A DNA stretch of 40,000 bases from Magnaporthiopsis rhizophila (lineage: Eukaryota > Ascomycota > Sordariomycetes > Magnaporthales > Magnaporthaceae), in contig PYSS01000198.1 in NCBI GenBank assembly GCA_003049465.1, positions 1 to 40,000 of the forward strand, in the 5' to 3' direction. The translations under genes were made by a program, and so were the position numbers. This document shows, piece by piece, positions 10,152 through 20,053 of the stretch (the first letter of the stretch is position 1; each line of letters opens with the position of its first letter). The notes under the pieces are model-generated. The model had not been told where the DNA came from. It did not search any database and was given only the letters and a program-made list of their open reading frames with translations.

Positions 10152-10926
10152 GCAGACGTGCTACACAACCTTGCTATACTCACCCTAGGAGGCAGGCTGC
10201 ACCTGGCCCGGTTGGTGAAAGTGGCAGACCCGCCAGCAGAGTCCCCGGCGCTGGCACCGGGACGGGCATCTTGGCCATGGATTTCGGTGTGTTCTTTTGG
10301 CTCCCTTCTGCTCTTCGAGGAGAGAAAAATCTTGTCAGGCCCACGCTGACGGTTCTTTTTTTTTCTTGCCTTTAACAGCTGAATGCACATCAGAGGCGCA
10401 TATGAGCGAAACCTTGATGTCGATATATGACCAAGGCCTCTTTTTGGCGTCTTTCTCTCTCTAACCGACGCAACCATGGATTCTCTTCTGAAGAGTCGTC
10501 GGCGTGATCTCAGTCCGATCCAGCCCTCGTTGTGAGTTCCCAAGCGCTGCTTTTGTTCGCACAAAGACGGAAACGCTGGCATCTCCTTAGCAGCACAAGG
10601 CCATGCTGGAGCAGGCGGGCTTCCTCAACACCGCCGAGCGCAGGTTCAAGTGGCCCTTGAACGCATGGCCCAAAGATCCCACGTACAAGGAGCTAGGTAG
10701 GTCAAAGGCCGCGCGCGACTTTCCCAAGCAAAAGTGGGGGGATTTAACGGTGCTTTGCTTCCCGGTGGCCCGGGTGTACGGGGTTACGTCCTCAAAACTA
10801 CAGGCCATGACCATGGCTCTCTTCACACGCGTTCTGGGCTGGTCCGCCGAGGCGGCTGAGCTCTTTCTCGTCGATGTGCGCAAGGACATGGGGAATCGCA
10901 GATACGACGCACATTCCCCCCTGTGA
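10152..10926 (+). pseudogene. Degenerate LaeA-like SAM-dependent methyltransferase
   Basis: Three blocks fit one fungal methyltransferase family in the right order but not in one frame. Block 1 (10152-10214) reads VLHNLAILTLGGRLHLARL, the conserved segment before the SAM site. Block 2 (10232-10288), in another frame, reads GAGTGTGILAMDFG, the class I SAM-binding motif I. Block 3 (about 10600-10926) reads AMLEQAGFLNTAERRFKWPLN, NAWPKDPTYKELG, then AMTMALFTRVLGWS and ELFLVDVRKDM, the typical C-terminal part. Most of the central Rossmann fold (about 150 residues) is missing between blocks 2 and 3. The stretch between ELG and AMTM (10697-10800) looks like unspliced or foreign sequence and does not splice in phase. 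The end (YDAHSPL then stop) lacks the usual final strand. Intact relatives methylate unknown substrates or regulate secondary metabolism. A working gene in an unusual exon structure is much less likely. Confidence 0.65.
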
Positions 10927-11269
10927 GTTATTGTTTAGCTTCCCTATTCGTCTCCTAGAGAGAAGTGGCGGGGAGAGGCACGCAGCCTAGTAACGGCTTT
11001 GGAAACTCGCACGGTTTAGGGCTATTCTTTACGCTCAGAAGCTCGCATGGTCTAGGCGGTTCCTGAACGACCCCGGAGGAAAAGTGGTTGGTCTCTTCAC
11101 GTGTTCGTTTTTGGCAATCCTAGGCTCCGTCCATGAAATATCTGTAGCGCGGTCTTGCTGCCGCTGAGCATTTCACATATGTAGATACCTGGGAACATAC
11201 ACGCAAACATACATAGCGTCCTTGGAAAGTCCTCCACCAAGTTAGCTGCAATCTCATGTGCTCCATTTA
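10927..11269. other. Intergenic region downstream of the S33-like hydrolase
   Basis: 343 bp between the methyltransferase relic and the hydrolase stop codon. GCTCGCA-type sequence occurs twice (near 11006 and 11040) with similar flanks, TCGCACGGTTTAGG and TCGCATGGTCTAGG, an imperfect short direct repeat. Otherwise nothing was recognised. Confidence 0.4.
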
Positions 11270-13510
11270 CTATTTGTTGATCGCGCCCAATCTCTCCGCC
11301 TGGTCGACACCGGGGCTGGCGTTCAGCTTCTCAAATATGGAGGCGGCGAGACCAGCGTCCATGTTAAGAAGGCCTTCCAGCAATGGCGAGGTAGGGAGGT
11401 GGTTCCCTGCGTGCTTGCGAAACGCCTGCTGGACCTGTTGCCACGCCTCTACCACGGCCTCTGGCTCCGACACACTGCTGGCGCCGGGATGCTGCGTGTG
11501 GCCGTTGAAGGGCTTCCAGGGCTTCTCGTCGCTCTCACACCTCTCCCAGTGGCCTGTGATTCCGCCGCCGTTGCTCCCGGAGACTGAGGCGGAATCAATG
11601 GAGGGCGGATCCGGGACGATGCCTTGGTCCAGATATGCGCGGATTTTTGCAATTGTGCACAGAGAGATGGCTGCCGTGGTGCAGTGGCCCGAAGCCCGAA
11701 GCTCCAGGAACCCGGCCCCAGCGAACCGGCCGCTCATGGCAAGCCCGCCCTCCAGCGGAGTCACAGGGTCGTACGTGTTCGAGACGAAGAATATGGGGAA
11801 GGACGTGTTGACCGGCGGGCTGTCTGGGCCGGGAAAGCTGTCGAGGCCGAACTCGGGCGGGTCGACCGGGTCGATGTTCCAGCCCGTGCAGGCAGTCATG
11901 ACGACCATCCAAAAATCTCCAAATGCCGATACGCCGGCGAGTTTCTCAAACACGGCCTGCAGATCAGAGAGGTCCTCCTTCCACTGGCGGCGCGAAGACA
12001 CGGGAGATGGTCAGCAGAGCGCGTATGCGTCATACTTTAGGAAGGCTTGGCAAAGACACGCGGGGAGCAGAGGAGCAGCACTCACATGGTGGCGGCGATC
12101 ACTGCACACAATCGACAAGGTGCTCTCTTCGGGATACTGGCGGGGCGCGTATGCGGCGTTGCAGACAGGGGCAAAATTCGGTGGCACCACCAGTCGGCTC
12201 AAGTCAAGTCCGCTTTCAATGACGAAGAGCAGCAGGGAGAGGGTAGGGAACGCGGCTACGGGGAAATAGAGCATCGCGAACACGGCGGTCTTGACGTCCG
12301 TGGCTCGTAGGAGCACGGGCATGCGCACCTGGTTGGGAATGACGATCACGGGGTCGTCCTCGAGGCGGGCCATCAAACGCCTATACCGCGACGCCATGGC
12401 CTCGGGGCCGTCGCTCTTTCGGTAGAAATAGCACTTTTCCTGCGCCTCGTAGCAGTATTCGAAAAAGGAGGCGAGAACCGAGTCGGTATCTGCGAGGGCA
12501 TCGGCCCAAACGTCTCTGGAGTAGACGTCGGCCTTCATGACGCCGTCTAGGACGAGACGACCGACCGCGTGGGGGAACATGGACGCGAACGTGGCTCCAA
12601 GCACGGTGCCGTAGCTGAAGCCCCAGTAAACTAGCTTTCCTCGTGTGTCGATCGAGGACGGCTCCGGGTTGGCTAGCAGTGTGCCCAATGTATCTGTCCA
12701 TGCATCCCAGGCGTGCACGATGGCGAACAGATCGCGGGCGACGTTGGGGGTGCCCAGGTAGCGGAAGATGCTATTGGGGCCATCCTTCGCTTTACAGAGC
12801 TGCGACTGGGCACGGGCACGGGCGTTTGTCAGGGCGAGAGCCTTGTCGGTCGAGTTGACAAGCCCGACCACGAGCGTCTCCAGCTTGGATGTCAGGCGGC
12901 GCAGGAGGGCAGCGTTGCGCTCCTCGTGAGTGGGAGGGTCCTCAGGGGTGAAGTCGTCGAGGAAGCAGTCGGCCTGGGGCCAGGTGACGCCGACGCCTCG
13001 CGGGTCGAAACTCAGCAGGTCGTGATGGCGGCCGACGACGGCATGGAGGCCCGGGCCTGCGGAGAGCATGAGCTCGGTGCCAGAGCCTCCAGGACCACCC
13101 GGGTTCAGGATGACGGGCGATGCGGCGAAGCGGCCCGACTCGAGTGAATGGCCGTCGCCAGGCAGCATGACCATGGCGATATGGACTTTGGGATGGGCAG
13201 CGGACGCGTTCAGGGGCCGGTTCCAGTCCATGGGCACCGTCAGGCGGGCGCACAGGAACTCGCCGGGATACGAGCGGAAGCACGGAACCCACGAGAGCTT
13301 CTCGCTGGGGACAATGGCGTCCCAATCCGTGTAGCTGCCGTCACGGGTCATGGAAGATGCAAAGCCATCCTGGGGCCCCGTGGGCGCGCGTTGCCAGAGC
13401 CAGAAGCTGGCGATGAAGACGGCGGCAGCGACCGTCATCAACCTCTTTGGGGGCGACACGGCACCGTGGCCCCTCCGATGCGAGCCCGACCCGTCGTGCT
13501 TTTCCGACAT
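11270..13510 (-). CDS. Membrane-anchored alpha/beta hydrolase, S33 tripeptidyl aminopeptidase (TAP)-like
   Basis: Two exons, 13510-12086 and 11983-11270, encode 712 residues; the 102-nt intron has GTGAGT and GCCAG ends. Residues 24-39 are one hydrophobic segment after a basic His/Arg/Lys-rich N-terminus, so a type II membrane protein or uncleaved anchor is likely. The hydrolase core shows the oxyanion motif NPGGPGGSG (136-144), the nucleophile in GFSYGT (Ser299), the acid in NTYDPVTP (Asp547) and the histidine in SGHCTT (His575). The DPRGVG motif at 169-174 is usual for the family. TAP-like enzymes remove N-terminal di- or tripeptides or act as proline iminopeptidase relatives; the substrate here is unknown. 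The C-terminal part after His575 is the usual TAP_C domain. It is divergent from the NAD kinase gene. Confidence 0.85.
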
Positions 13511-14089
13511 GGCTGGTTGGCTATGGCCAAATCTCGACTATTGAGGCGTGGAAATCCAAGGCCAAGTGTTGCAGAGCGAAGCTGCGCCGTCCCCAAGTTG
13601 AATGCAGAGTGCGGTGAAAGTCCTGAACCAATTCACTGCGAGGGCCTCTTGCATGGGGTTGAAGCTTCTAATGCCTGCATGGTCAGCTTTGGCCCAGAAG
13701 CAGGCCAAAACAGATTAGCCGGGAGGCACGGCTGCATGGTATGGGGTGCGCATCGAGCGTGTCTGGTTGTTTAGTAGAGAGCATACGCGAATCTAACCGT
13801 AACTGCAGATCCGAGAGGAGCTATGGATGGTGGCTGCCACTAGCACGACCGTTGCCCCACCAGAAATAGCGTCATTGTTTCTGAATCAGCAATTGACGTT
13901 CCCCGCTGTGTGGAACTGAGCTTTACTCGAACCCACCTAAACTCAATCAGCACCCGTTATCCCTTAAATTGATGGCAAAGCAGCACCAGCCAACATCCCT
14001 TACGTAGCATCTTAACGACCATAAAAATAAGACTCCCGAGAAGATGGGAGGCAAGAGCTCGCCAGTACAGAAACGCATATCCTTCGAAG
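13511..14089. promoter_or_regulatory. Divergent promoter and leaders of hydrolase and NAD kinase genes
   Basis: 579 bp with no supported gene. An ATG at 14044 lies in a different frame from the proposed NAD kinase start and would act as an overlapping upstream ORF if transcribed. No factor site could be named with confidence. Confidence 0.45.
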
Positions 14090-16171
14090 ATGGCCACTCC
14101 AGTGCCAGCGACGAGGACCAAAAGGCCGTAGAGGTACTTGCTGCCCCGTTTACTGTCGCTTTTGGCTGTCGAATGCCCCTTGTCCCCGCAAGCAGCCCCT
14201 TCGTGTTAGCCCGCCACCCACTATGACGCGGCGTCTGTCTGCCTCTGCGTAGCGACGGCACCCTGACGGATGAGTTTGTTGATGCTGTCGGATTGCGCGT
14301 CAAGGAATACAAGAAAAATGCTCCCCTCGCCGCTGACCTTCGAGCGGTAGGTTCTGTTCGATCCGACCAACCCGTACCGACGTAAGAGCTCGCTCGTGGC
14401 GGCGGATGCCACACAACACAGGCCTCGCAGGTCTCAACAGCCCCATGATAAGGCCCAGTGCATTGTCCACCAGCTCTTCGAGGGCCAGCGGAGGGCCAGC
14501 GAAGACAACCACCACAACCGCCACGGCCGCGACCATGAGCATGCCCACGGCACCGACGCCACGGAAGAGCAGGGGCTGAACCGCATCGTCGAGCCCAAGG
14601 GCGGCGGCAACCTGGTCAGCCCTGGCGATGTCACCCCTCGAAATGGTACTGCTGCCGGCCCCAGCTCCAGCGCCAGCGCCAGCTATAAGCGCCGCCTGGA
14701 CTTCCTCGAGGGAGCCAGCGACAGCAGCGACGCCGGCCAGGTCGACGAGAAGCACTGGCAGCGCGGTATCACCCAGTCCAAGCCCGAGACCGACGCCTCG
14801 TCTCAGCACGAAGCCCTGCACAGCCGCCTCCTGACCAAGAAGCAGCTGAGCGAGATGGCCTGGGGCGTCCGCGAACTCAGCAGGCGCCTCGGCAGCATGC
14901 GCCTCAAGTTCAAGGTCAAGACCATCTTTCTACTCACCAAAATCTACGATGAAGACCTGATCCCAAAGACGCGCGAACTCACCCGCTGGCTCCTGCACAA
15001 GGACCGCGACATGAGGTACACCGTCTACGTCGAGCGGTCGCTCAAGGACAACGACCTGTTCGACGTCTCCGGTCTGCTGGAAGACTTGCAGAAAGACTAC
15101 ATCTCCGCCGGCGACTCAGGCGACAAGGAGGCCGGTGCCCACCTGTCGCGCCGACTGAGGTACTGGGACCAGGAGATATGCCGAACCCGGCCCCACACCT
15201 TCGACTTTGTTATCACCCTTGGCGGCGACGGCACCGTCCTTTACGCGAGCTGGCTCTTCCAGCGCATCGTGCCACCCGTCTTGAGCTTTGCGCTTGGTAG
15301 TCTGGGCTTCCTCACCAAGTTTGACTTTGATGAATACAAGGAGACCCTGACGACGGCATTCAGCCACGGTGTCACTGTCGGTCTAAGATTGCGGTTCGAG
15401 GGCACCATAATGAGGAGCCAGAAGAAGAAGAAGCCAGCTCTGACTGCGTCTGGCACGGACGGTGGCGAGTCCGCCGGGGCCGAACCCAAGCCTGACCTGG
15501 TCGAAGAGCTGATAGGCGAGGAGAAGGATGATGAACACACACACAGGCCCGATGGCACATACGAAATACTAAACGAGATTGTCATTGACCGCGGGCCAAA
15601 CCCGAGTAAGCAAGACAGCACCCCTCCTTTCACCGCCTTCCCAGGTTGTTGCCGCCGCTGGGCGGGCCCCGGATAGCGAGAATCACGCACAAACGCTAAC
15701 AGGATATCTTCGGGGTGTTCTTCAGCCATGTCGTCTCTGGAAGTATTCGGCGACGACGAACACTTCACATCCGTGCTAGCGGACGGCATATGCGTGTCGA
15801 CACCTACAGGCTCCACAGCCTACAACCTGGCCGCAGGTGGCTCTCTCTGCCATCCGGAGAACCCGGTGATGCTGGTAACGGCCATCTGCGCACATACGCT
15901 TTCGTTCCGACCCATCATCCTACCCGACACCATTGTGCTGCGCGTGGGCGTGCCTTACTGTGCACGGACGGGCTCATGGGCCAGCTTCGACGGCCGCGAG
16001 CGCATCGAGCTGCACGCGGGCGACTATGTGACCATCAGCGCCAGCAGGTACCCTTTTGCCTCGGTCCAGGCACCCGGCCGCCGCAGTGAGGACTGGGTCA
16101 ACAGCATCAGCGGCAAGCTAGGATGGAACACGCGGCAGAAGCAGAAGGCGTACAGCAAGTGGGAAACCTGA
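14090..16171 (+). CDS. UTR1: NAD kinase (ATP-NAD kinase, Utr1-like)
   Basis: Proposed exons are 14090-14127, 14253-14346, 14441-15605 and 15726-16171, giving 580 residues with consistent phases. The core is certain: GGDGT (305-309), the catalytic-fold motif of NAD kinases, GSLGFLT, NEIVIDRGPNPT across the third intron, and the nucleotide-binding TPTGSTAY (458-465) followed by AGGS. The enzyme phosphorylates NAD(H) to NADP(H). The last intron (120 nt, GTAAGC, GCTAACA branch, TTCAG) is firm. The first two junctions are less sure. Exon 1 uses a weak GTAGAG donor but is the only way I found to join an ATG to the protein-like DGTLTDEFVDAVG frame. Exon 2 to 3 could instead use the GTAAGA donor at about 14382. 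Residues 45-150 are a low-complexity His/Ser-rich linker. No clear mitochondrial presequence was seen, so a cytosolic form is favoured. Confidence 0.88.
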
Positions 16172-17563
16172 ACACGCGTACACAGTCCATCGCGACTGCA
16201 GGGCTGGCGCCGCACACGAGACGAGTCGTCTTGAACAACCTTCCTAGGTAGTACCCAATGCACCACATCACCCAACCGAATTAAGGTAGCAAGTAGTACA
16301 TGGAGGACATAGATGTCGGATAAAGAGTCAAGTTCCAACCTCGCCTCGTGTTTCATCCGTGGCCTCTGTTTAGACACGAGTTTTGTCTTGTCGCCCGTCC
16401 GATCTAAAAGCGCATGCCGGTAGTGTAGAGTACCTTTCGTATTCCATGCATGGTCCAGCCCCATCTCAACTCAATCACAAGGCCCGCCAAGAGACCGGGG
16501 CGAAACGTGGATTGCGTGGCGGGGGTGGCACAAGAAAAGAAAGATCGATTTTGGATTTTGGCTGCTTGCAAGCTGCATCCCCGACCTTGGGCGGCAGGCA
16601 CCCCGTTGGCTGCGCGACGATCAGACGTTGCCTACGAAACGCACATAACTCTCGCGCCCTCGCAGAACTCTTCCTAGGTAAGGAATTCGGAAGAAAATGT
16701 GCGTGCGACGTCCCTCCCGGGTGTGTTTGTGTGCCCTGACAAGACACACGTCTCGGGTTCCCAGGCCGCTGTCACAGGCAAGGGCCTGTCCGACTAGCCG
16801 CGGCACGGCAGAAGCAGTCTTGGCCAATATTCATGCATTTGGCCTCTCCTCTGGGCTCTTTTCTTGGATTGTCAACATGGCGTGGCTTTGCTTTCTTGGC
16901 ACTCTTTTTTTTTTAATTCACTTTTCTCACTTAGGTCTGTTGGTAGGTGCCTCAGAAAGATAAGGTAAAAAATAATCATACACTCGTGTATTTCCAAAAA
17001 AAAAAAAAAAAAATGCTTCGCTGGTGGTTTCTCAAATTGAGCGAGCCAAATCCAAGAAGAGAAGAAAATGCGATCAAAAGTAGGGAAACCCCAAGGCAAA
17101 GAAAGAAGTATCCTGAAAAAAAAATCATTACGCCGCGCCGTCTATGTGTACATTATCGGGACGCCTCTTTGTGTATGTGTGTGTGTGTGTCGTGCGAAAC
17201 CTCCTCCCGAACTGGCCCCCTCGCGAGATCCGCGCCTCGGGGACCGTGCCCACGAACTAACCTTTCCGCCTCGACCATCTTAAGGGTATACCTACACTCT
17301 AGGTGATTTGGGTGGATGGGCGTTCCCGAGCCGAGCGATAACGCGTACCAAATCCACCAATTCCCCATCGTCGGTATATCGTGTGTGGACGGCGAGGCGT
17401 AAATAAGGCGGCGGGTGGATCTCGCCCATGGAGGACGTTGGGGTGAGTTGTTCTTTTTCTTCGTGTTTTTTTTTTCTTTGCGTTGGTGTTCTTTTGTTTG
17501 TTTCGTAACGTCTGGTGTTACGGCAGGGAGCCCCCAGATGAATTAGGCCCCATGGTGGCCTTT
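16172..17563. other. Convergent 3' region between NAD kinase and secreted-protein genes
   Basis: 1.39 kb without a supported gene. It holds two TTCCTAGGTA motifs (16241-16250 and 16671-16680), an 18-nt A run (16996-17013) and a GT repeat (about 17170-17190). Reading frames here are short and compositionally random. The 3' UTRs of both neighbours lie at the edges. Confidence 0.5.
16996..17013 (+). repeat. 18-nt poly-A tract
   Basis: Homopolymer run in the NAD kinase/secreted-protein intergenic region. It is not followed by target-site-like duplication that I can see, so it is not called a retroposon tail. Confidence 0.8.
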
Positions 17564-18709
17564 TCATTCGTCATCGACATCGACGGTCTCGACGAAGGTC
17601 ATGGTGACGCCCTTGTCACCGTCGACGTTCAGGTTGACGGCGTCAAGCGCGTCGCTCCTGGACGGAGGGTTCGCAGCTGCGGCAGCAGCCGCGGCGGCAG
17701 CAATGGGAGCATTGCGGCGGGTCAGCTCAGGAGAGTTCTGCAGGGCTGTTGTAAAGTCCGAGAAAGTTAGTATGGACCAGGTAGGTTACTTCGTGGCCGG
17801 GGCCGTCACTGGATTGTGGGGTGGGCTACTTACAGGCCGGGATGCCAGACCGAATGAACATGGTTGTGACCTTGACCTTCTGGTTGCTTCCCACAACATC
17901 GCGCCGGGCCTTGCGGGCCTTGCCCTTGCCCTCACGGGCGCCACCTTCGGCCTCACCCTTGCCGGGACGGGCCGCGGCGGTAGGGTTGTTGTCGATGAGG
18001 ATGCCGACGCCAGAGCCCTCCACGCCAGTGCCCAGCTGGATCTTGGGACCCTTGGTCAAGGCGGCCTCGGCGTAGCGCAGGGCGCGGTCGAAGCCGGTAA
18101 GGTCACGCTTGGTGATGTCGGCAGACTCTTCCTCATCCTCCTCGTCGGCCTCCTCGGACTCGGCGCGGGGCGCGATGGACTTGCCCATGCCCTGGAGCGC
18201 GGCGATCTGCTGAGCCTATGATGTGACGAGGTCGATCCGTCAGCTGTGTCGGGACATTATCGGGAAAAGATACAGCGCGTGCGAGACTCACCTGCTCCTG
18301 AAGAGCGGGGTCGGCAGCCGGAGAGCCGATAGCAGCACCAGGTGCGGGCACGGCGGCAGCAGCAGCGGCGGGAGCAGCGGCAGGCTGTGTGGGCGTGACG
18401 GCGGGTGCCGCGGCAGCCGGGCGAGCTCCACTGGCGGCGCTGACTGCGGCTCCCTCGAGGGCGTTCATGAGGTTCGATACATCCGCCTTTCCTCCGAAAC
18501 TAATTTCACCATCACCTGTTCCCCCATAGGGTGTTTAGTAAAACGGTGATCCGAGTTAGGGGTCTGTTAGCCCTGAGCCCCCTGCTCAGAGCGGGAAAGA
18601 ACTGACCGACTACCAGGGCGGGAGAGTAGGCGCCAAGGTTGATATTAAGAGGCAGGGCGGCAACCATGCCGGCCATTCCGGCCATGGCAACGAAGCGGTA
18701 GCTGACCAT
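17564..18709 (-). CDS. Predicted secreted Ala-rich protein with dibasic sites, unknown function
   Basis: Four exons, 18709-18607, 18515-18292, 18215-17834 and 17745-17564, encode 296 residues; introns are 91, 76 and 88 nt and all phases close. Residues 1-19 form a signal peptide (MVSYRFVAMAGMAGMVAALP). Next come a short conserved-looking stretch (DGEISFGG, 36-43), an Ala/Pro linker (about 55-105), an acidic patch (127-141) and a folded-looking segment (148-186: GFDRALRYAEAAL, GTGVEGSGVGILIDNNP). A basic Gly/Lys-rich stretch (190-214) is followed by VKVTTMFIRSGIPASL. Dibasic pairs K145-R146, R213-R214 and R246-R247 could be Kex2 sites. The tail is Ala-rich and then acidic. I do not recognise a named family; it resembles ascomycete-only secreted proteins. 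A processed precursor or cell-wall protein are possible roles. Confidence 0.8.
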
Positions 18710-20035
18710 GTTGAAAGCGTCGAGTCGAGACGTGTGTATTACTTGGGATGAGTTAAGGTAAATAAAGTGAGAGACAAGAGATGGCGATGTGGGTAGGTTG
18801 AGTTAAGTAGTGTGTTTAACGTAAAGACGACCAGCGAAGCATGCGACCAGCGGCAGAGAGAGGGATGGATGTCGGATCAGCGGGCCAGGAGCAGCACTAC
18901 GAGTGTGGTATAGTCGTCGTCGTGAGCACAGCTGATGGGAGACAAGTCGAGAACCTGCCGATATCGACGGGAAGAACTGTGCGAGATATATAGCAAAGGC
19001 AAGCACAAGCCCCAATGTGGTGAATCGATATCAGCCGGGAGACCTGGTAGAGGAGGAGACTGCCAAGACTCAAGGGGGTCTGAAAATGAAGCATCCATGT
19101 AACCGTGCAGCCTCGACCGGGGTCTCTTTCCAAAAGGGAAGAGCCCGCATTCGGTCGAGCCGGGGAGGGGCCTGGGGTGGCGTTCTAGGTGTATGGGCGG
19201 TGCGTGAGCTGCACCACTGTCAGACCCCTGCCACGCAGGCGACTAAGGTCATATTGTGCGGTCTCCCGCCAGCCTCCAGAACACCAAACTTGGAAGTTCT
19301 AGGCCGACATCCAACTCGGATGAGAGTCAAGGCCAACAAAAAAAAAGAGAGGACGAAAACAAGCACAGGCAGAAGGCGGTTAACTGACAGGGTCGGGAGG
19401 CCAATGGGGATGGGCGGACGTTGGGCGGTCCATGTTTCTGCACAGAAACTGGACGGGGTACGACAGCTAGGAAACTACCTAACCGAGGGAGCCTTGACAG
19501 ACCGCGCCAAGAGGCGGCCGTAATGAAGGAAGAAGCAATGAATGCCGAGCTTTTGAAACAGCTGTTGATGGTCCGTACGGTAAACAAGACGGCAAGAAAA
19601 TAACAGCAAGTGGGCAGCAGGGGAGCGAAAAAGAGAGAGGGAGAGAAAGGCGGCCCACCAGGAAAGCTTGGAAGGATGGGTCCCGGGGGATTGGCCGGGC
19701 TGGCTGCAGGAGAGATCCCTGGCTCTCACAGCGCCAAGAGCTCCGAGAAATGCACGAGATGGGACGGAACGGCGTTCTGCAAAGGAGGCCCGCCAACGGG
19801 CTTTGACGGGAGGCATAGTTGGGCGGGAAAAGGACGTGCAGCGCCGGCATCTGTTGTCTGGGATATCGCAGGCAGAGCCCCAACTCATGCTTCCACAGTG
19901 GTGAGGATCTCGTTTCCTTGTGGGTCAGTCACACTTGAGACTTTGCCAAGAGATATCGAGGTGCCCCCAGCGCCCGATTTGCTCAGTATCGCCGGGCAGC
20001 AAACGCAACCAGGATCCGATTAAGCAAGCCATCCA

Positions 20036-20053
20036 TGCCTACCTAGGTAGGCA
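20036..20053. repeat. 18-bp perfect palindrome TGCCTACCTAGGTAGGCA
   Basis: An exact inverted repeat with no loop, centred on CCTAGG. Shorter versions of the same core recur at 4041, 16241, 16671 and 34776. It is a candidate protein-binding site; function is unknown. Confidence 0.7.

Noticed and set aside
14044..14133. ATG at 14044 as the NAD kinase start
   Set aside because: With any acceptor I could see, its frame hits a stop in exon 2 and cannot join the NAD kinase reading frame.
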